DNA from: Sphingobium sp. BYY-5
GTDB lineage: Bacteria > Pseudomonadota > Alphaproteobacteria > Sphingomonadales > Sphingomonadaceae
Direction: 5' to 3'
Length of the DNA: 64,000 nt
Assembly (NCBI RefSeq): GCF_022758885.1
Contig: NZ_JALEBH010000002.1
Location: forward strand, 938,501-1,002,500
Position numbers and translations under genes: made by a program. Positions 60,705 through 64,000 of the stretch are shown in pieces (positions within the stretch are counted from its first letter, which is position 1; each line of letters opens with the position of its first letter). The notes beneath the pieces were generated by a model. The model saw only the letters and a list, made by a program, of their open reading frames with translations, was not told where the DNA came from and ran no database searches.

Positions 60705-60735
60705 AACCTCCGTTCGTCGGGCACGAACGGAGGTT
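60705..60735 (-). terminator. terminator behind ferB
   Basis: AACCTCCGTTCGT, loop CGGGC, ACGAACGGAGGTT: a perfect 13-bp stem eight bases past the ferB stop. No T-run on the minus strand. Confidence 0.7.
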
Positions 60736-60742
60736 GGGTCGG

Positions 60743-61582
60743 TCAGGCCGAAGTTTCGCCCTTGTTTAGGTCATAGCTGCCCAGGCCCGGCTTATAGCTT
60801 TTCTCGTCGATGAACTGGCGAATGCCTTCCTTGCGGCCTTCGCTCTTGTCGTGGAAATTGGCCGCTTCCTGCATCCGGACCAGATAATCCTCCGCCTCGT
60901 CATAGGTCATCGTGCCCACGCGCCGCACCGCATCCTTGGCGAATTTGAGGGCGACCGGGTTCTTCTTGAGCAGCAATTCGGCGACCTGCGTCGTGCGCGC
61001 CTTGAGCTGGTCCAGCGGCACGCTTTCGTTGACCAGCCGCATCGCTGCGGCCTGCTTGCCGTCGATCAGTTCGCCGGTTAGCGTCAGCCACATGGCGTCG
61101 CGCATCGGCAGCAGGTCGACCACCACCTTGGTCACGCCGCCGCCAGGCAATATGCCCCAGTTGATTTCGCTCAGGCCGAACTGCGCCTCATCCGCGCTGA
61201 TGGCGAGGTCGCAGGCGAAGAGCGGACCGAAACCGCCGCCGAAACACCAGCCATTGACCATGGCGACGGTCGGCTTCTGATACCAGCGCAGGCGGCGGAA
61301 CCAGCCATAGCTTTCGCGCTGAGATTTGCGCACACCACGCAGCCCCTGTGCTTCGGTCTCGCGGAAATATTCCTTCAGGTCCATGCCCGCCGACCAGGCG
61401 GTGCCTTCGCCGCTCAGCACCAGCACGCCGACATCCTCGCGAAACTCCAGTTCGTCCAGCACGTCCATCATGCGCCGGTTGAGCGCCGGGCTCATCGCGT
61501 TGCGCTTATTGGGGCGGGCGAAGTTCACCCAGGCGATACGGTTCTCGACATGAAAGGAAACGACGTCCTGCTCTTCCATCAT
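60743..61582 (-). CDS. ferB: FerB-like feruloyl-CoA hydratase/lyase
   Basis: 279 residues; ATG 61582 follows AGGAG at five bases. Crotonase fold with the features of p-hydroxycinnamoyl-CoA hydratase-lyases: RPNKRNAMSPALNRRMMDVL, AGMDLKEYFRE (Tyr), MVNGWCFGGGFGPLFACDLAI (oxyanion hole), FGLSEINWGILPGG (Glu) and DEKSYKPGLGSYD at the end. It hydrates feruloyl-CoA and cleaves it to vanillin and acetyl-CoA. Operator S4 lies 18 bases upstream of the start, linking it to the distant ferC-ferA genes. Confidence 0.92.
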   Translation of the reverse strand: MMEEQDVVSFHVENRIAWVNFARPNKRNAMSPALNRRMMDVLDELEFREDVGVLVLSGEGTAWSAGMDLKEYFRETEAQGLRGVRKSQRESYGWFRRLRWYQKPTVAMVNGWCFGGGFGPLFACDLAISADEAQFGLSEINWGILPGGGVTKVVVDLLPMRDAMWLTLTGELIDGKQAAAMRLVNESVPLDQLKARTTQVAELLLKKNPVALKFAKDAVRRVGTMTYDEAEDYLVRMQEAANFHDKSEGRKEGIRQFIDEKSYKPGLGSYDLNKGETSA

Positions 61583-61600
61583 TCTGCTCCTGCACGGGAA

Positions 61601-61620
61601 TATGTATCATTGGCATACAA
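61601..61620. promoter_or_regulatory. ferulate-regulon operator S4
   Basis: TATGTATCATTGGCATACAA, the most symmetrical site (TGTATC...GCATACA). It lies immediately upstream of the ferB ribosome-binding site and about 80 bases before the divergent TetR gene, so a bound repressor would block ferB transcription directly. Confidence 0.75.
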
Positions 61621-61699
61621 TTAAGATAGCAGTCCAGGCAAGCAGTTTTTGCAGGACGCCGATGGATGCTCGTGCGGCTTATATGGTACGGCGCTTTCC

Positions 61700-62296
61700 A
61701 TGAGCAGGATGCGTGTCAGGGATGATGAAGCGGAGGGTGCGGGCGCACGCCGCCGCCAGATATTGGAGATCGCTGCGCGGCTGTTCGCGCGCAAGGGCTA
61801 TCGCGGCACATCGATGCGCGACATTGGCGAGGCGGCGGGCGTGCTGGGCGGATCGCTCTACCATCATATCAAGTCGAAGGATGCTCTGTTCGTCGAACTC
61901 CACCATGCCGCCCTTGACGAGGCGGAGCAACGGATCGCGGTGGCGGTCGGGGCGCAGGCTGATCCCTGGGCGCGGCTGGAAGCGGCCTGCTCGACCCTGC
62001 TCGACATCCAGCTCGATCCCGCTTCGCTCACCATGCCGATGATGAACGACTTTCGAGAAGTGCCGGATATTGTACGCGGCGCGCTGATGGAACGCCGCGA
62101 CCGGTTCGAAGCGCTGTTTCGCGATCTGGTCTCCGCCCTGCCGCTGCCGTCGACGATCGATCGCTCCATCTACCGCAACCTGCTGCTCTCGCAGCTCAAT
62201 TCGGCCGCCGACTGGGTGCGGCCCGGCCGCCTGACCCCGCGCGAGATCGCTGCCCAGATCATGCATGTTTTCCGCCATTCCGACGGGAATGGTTGA
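61700..62296 (+). CDS. TetR-family transcriptional regulator
   Basis: 198 residues from ATG 61700 (ATG 61709 is possible). HTH: RRRQILEIAARLFARKGYRGTSMRDIGEAAGVLGGSLYHHIKSKDALFVEL. A helical ligand domain follows (SLTMPMMNDFREVPDIVRGALMERRDRFEALF). It precedes an acyl-CoA dehydrogenase by 65 bases on the same strand and probably regulates it, with an acyl-CoA as the likely effector. Confidence 0.9.
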   Translation: MSRMRVRDDEAEGAGARRRQILEIAARLFARKGYRGTSMRDIGEAAGVLGGSLYHHIKSKDALFVELHHAALDEAEQRIAVAVGAQADPWARLEAACSTLLDIQLDPASLTMPMMNDFREVPDIVRGALMERRDRFEALFRDLVSALPLPSTIDRSIYRNLLLSQLNSAADWVRPGRLTPREIAAQIMHVFRHSDGNG

Positions 62297-62361
62297 CCTT
62301 CGCTTGTCATTGTAACAACTGTTTGGTATATGATTAAGCAGAAGAGAGAGGCGCCCAGGCA

Positions 62362-64000
62362 ATGCAGAGCTACATTCCCCCGATCGACGATTACCGCTTT
62401 CTGCTGACGGAGGTGCTTGGCTTCGATCATGCCATGGCGGAGCTGGACAAGGATGTGGACGTCGATCTCGCCATCGCGGTGCTGGAGGAAGCGGGCAAGC
62501 TCTGTGCCGAACGGCTCCATCCCCTCAATCGGGAGGGGGATGAGCAGGGCAGCAAGCTGGTGAACGGGTCGGTGGTGACGCCGCCCGGTTTCGTCGATGC
62601 CTATCGTGAATTTGTTGCCGCCGGTTGGCCCGCGCTGGCTGCCGATACTGCGCAGGGTGGGCAGGGCCTGCCCTTCATCCTCCAGCTCTGGCTGGATGAG
62701 ATGCTGTCGGCCGCCAACCTCTCCTTCGGTCTCTTTCCCGGCCTTACCCGCGGCGCGACCGAAGCGATCGCCGCCCATGCCAGCGAGGAGTTGAAAGCGC
62801 TCTATCTGCCCTCGTTGGTGAGCGGGGAGTGGACCGGTGCGATGGCGCTGACCGAAAGCGGGGCAGGGACCGACCTCGCCCTGCTCAAGGCGAAGGCGGA
62901 GCCGAAGGGCGATGGCAGCCATGCCGTCACCGGGCAGAAGATTTTCATCTCTTCGGGCGACCATGACATGGCGTCCAACATCATCCATCTGGTGCTGGCC
63001 CGCCTGCCCGACGCGCCGCCGGGGGTGAAGGGGATCAGCCTGTTCCTCGTTCCCAAATTCCTGCCCGATGGCGCGCGCAATGCCATGTCGGTCGGCGCGC
63101 TGGAAAAGAAGATGGGCATTCATGCCCAGCCGACCTGCGTCATGAACTATGATGGAGCGATCGGCTGGCTGGTGGGCGAGCCGCATCGGGGCCTGGCCGC
63201 CATGTTCACCATGATGAATGCCGAGCGGTTGATGGTCGGTATCCAGGGTCTGGGCATCGCCGGTGCGGCTTATCAGCAGGCTGCTGCCTATGCGAAGGAT
63301 CGGTTGCAGGGGCGCAGCGCTGACGGCGCGCGCGGACCAGTGCCGATTATCGAACATGCCGATGTACGCCGTATGTTGCTCAAAGTCCGCGCTTTCGTGG
63401 AGGCAGGGCGCGCGCTGGCAGGATGGACTGCGCTCCAGTTGGGCCGCGCCCATGAGCATCCTGACGCGGGCGAGCGGGCCAAGGCCGATGCGCTGGTTGC
63501 ACTATTGACCCCGGTGCTCAAGGCAGCCTTCACCGATTTCGGTTTCGAAAGCGCGGTCGAGGCGCAGCAGGTCTTCGGCGGCCACGGCTATATCCGCGAA
63601 TGGGGGATGGAGCAGTATGTCCGCGACGCGCGCATTGCCCAGATTTACGAAGGCACTAACGGCGTGCAGGCGATGGACCTGGTCGGCCGCAAGCTACCGC
63701 TGGCCGGTGGCGCAGTGGCAGTGGGCTTTTTCGACATGATCGCGGCCGATCTGGATGCGGCGCCAAACCTGCTCGTGGGACAGCGAACGCGCGACGCGCT
63801 CGCCTTGCTGCGTGAGGCGACGGTGGCGTTGCGTGGTGCGGGTGCCGATGCGGTAGGAGCAGCGGCTGTCGATTATCTCAGGCTTTTCGCGCTGGTAGCG
63901 TTCGGCTGGATGTGGACTCGTATGGCTGCCGTCGCGACGGGCGACAACCCGCTGCACCAGGCGAAGCGGCAGATGGCGGACTTCTTCGCGCTGCGCATAT
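62362..64000 (+). CDS. acyl-CoA dehydrogenase, 3' end outside window
   Basis: 546 residues visible, still open at the right edge, so it belongs to the long (~590 residue) DmdC/FadE-like group with an extended N-terminus and C-terminus. Flavin and substrate stretches: GAMALTESGAGTDLALLKAKA, GQKIFISSGDHDM, MNAERLMVGIQGLGIAGAAYQQA, QVFGGHGYIREWGMEQYVRDARIAQIYEGTNGVQAMDL with the catalytic Glu in YEGTN. It desaturates an acyl-CoA; near ferB, a dihydrocinnamoyl-CoA substrate is possible but unproven. Confidence 0.92.
   Translation, partial: MQSYIPPIDDYRFLLTEVLGFDHAMAELDKDVDVDLAIAVLEEAGKLCAERLHPLNREGDEQGSKLVNGSVVTPPGFVDAYREFVAAGWPALAADTAQGGQGLPFILQLWLDEMLSAANLSFGLFPGLTRGATEAIAAHASEELKALYLPSLVSGEWTGAMALTESGAGTDLALLKAKAEPKGDGSHAVTGQKIFISSGDHDMASNIIHLVLARLPDAPPGVKGISLFLVPKFLPDGARNAMSVGALEKKMGIHAQPTCVMNYDGAIGWLVGEPHRGLAAMFTMMNAERLMVGIQGLGIAGAAYQQAAAYAKDRLQGRSADGARGPVPIIEHADVRRMLLKVRAFVEAGRALAGWTALQLGRAHEHPDAGERAKADALVALLTPVLKAAFTDFGFESAVEAQQVFGGHGYIREWGMEQYVRDARIAQIYEGTNGVQAMDLVGRKLPLAGGAVAVGFFDMIAADLDAAPNLLVGQRTRDALALLREATVALRGAGADAVGAAAVDYLRLFALVAFGWMWTRMAAVATGDNPLHQAKRQMADFFALRI

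Overview
The window looks like a sphingomonad (Sphingobium/Novosphingobium/Sphingomonas type alphaproteobacterium): GC-rich, strongly GC-biased third codon positions, copper, TonB and lignin-aromatic genes of typical sphingomonad kind, and short intergenic palindromes common in that group. The left edge carries a plasmid/chromid-type ParA (RepA) ATPase, which suggests a secondary chromosome or megaplasmid, although the window also carries a housekeeping-like Rsh (RelA/SpoT) gene. No rRNA, tRNA, CRISPR array, transposase or phage gene was found. Two genes are cut by the window edges (ParA on the left, an acyl-CoA dehydrogenase on the right).

Layout. 1-1.2 kb: ParA. 1.6-4.8 kb (minus): type B carboxylesterase, Gfo/Idh/MocA oxidoreductase and a TesA-like GDSL esterase, divergent from a YbbA/YbbP-like ABC system (4.8-8.0 kb), then a bicupin. 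9-14.3 kb: a copper island. copD and copC lie on the minus strand, divergent from an anti-sigma / periplasmic metal sensor / ECF sigma trio (CnrYXH-like) that runs directly into copA (multicopper oxidase) and copB. 14.3-21.3 kb (minus): M20 amidohydrolase, Lrp regulator, class III aminotransferase, tartrate/D-malate-type dehydrogenase, succinate-semialdehyde-type dehydrogenase and GNAT. 21.5-23.6 kb (plus): aldehyde dehydrogenase and a ParDE module whose toxin is frameshifted. 23.6-33.5 kb (minus): a nine-gene tightly overlapping operon with a three-subunit flavin/2Fe-2S amine dehydrogenase, a complete peptide/opine-type ABC importer, a PuuB-like amine oxidase and a HAD hydrolase, followed upstream by a GhrA-like reductase and a TonB receptor. 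37-41 kb (minus): a DUF4198 / small exported protein / HupE-UreJ / membrane-anchored protein / DUF1624 operon that looks like metal acquisition.

41-52 kb and 60.7-61.6 kb hold the functional centre: a ferulate/vanillate module. It comprises an aldehyde dehydrogenase, a FerC-like MarR repressor, a FerA-like NDP-forming acyl-CoA synthetase, an aromatic-acid MFS transporter and, 15 kb away, a FerB-like feruloyl-CoA hydratase/lyase. Between them lies a tetrahydrofolate O-demethylation block: LigM-like demethylase with an alpha/beta hydrolase, divergent from metF-purU-folD-folB. Together these could convert ferulate to vanillate, move its methoxyl methyl to THF, oxidise it and release it as formate. 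A 20-bp imperfect palindrome of the type ATTGTATCNYNRGCRYACAT recurs in five promoters of this module and is the most interesting signal in the window: it suggests one MarR regulon joining side-chain cleavage, transport, O-demethylation and C1 recycling.

52-62.3 kb also holds rsh, an HxlR regulator, a LytS/LytTR two-component pair, a GST, an IclR / NTF2-like / MetE-like operon with two IclR-style boxes, and a TetR regulator preceding the truncated acyl-CoA dehydrogenase.
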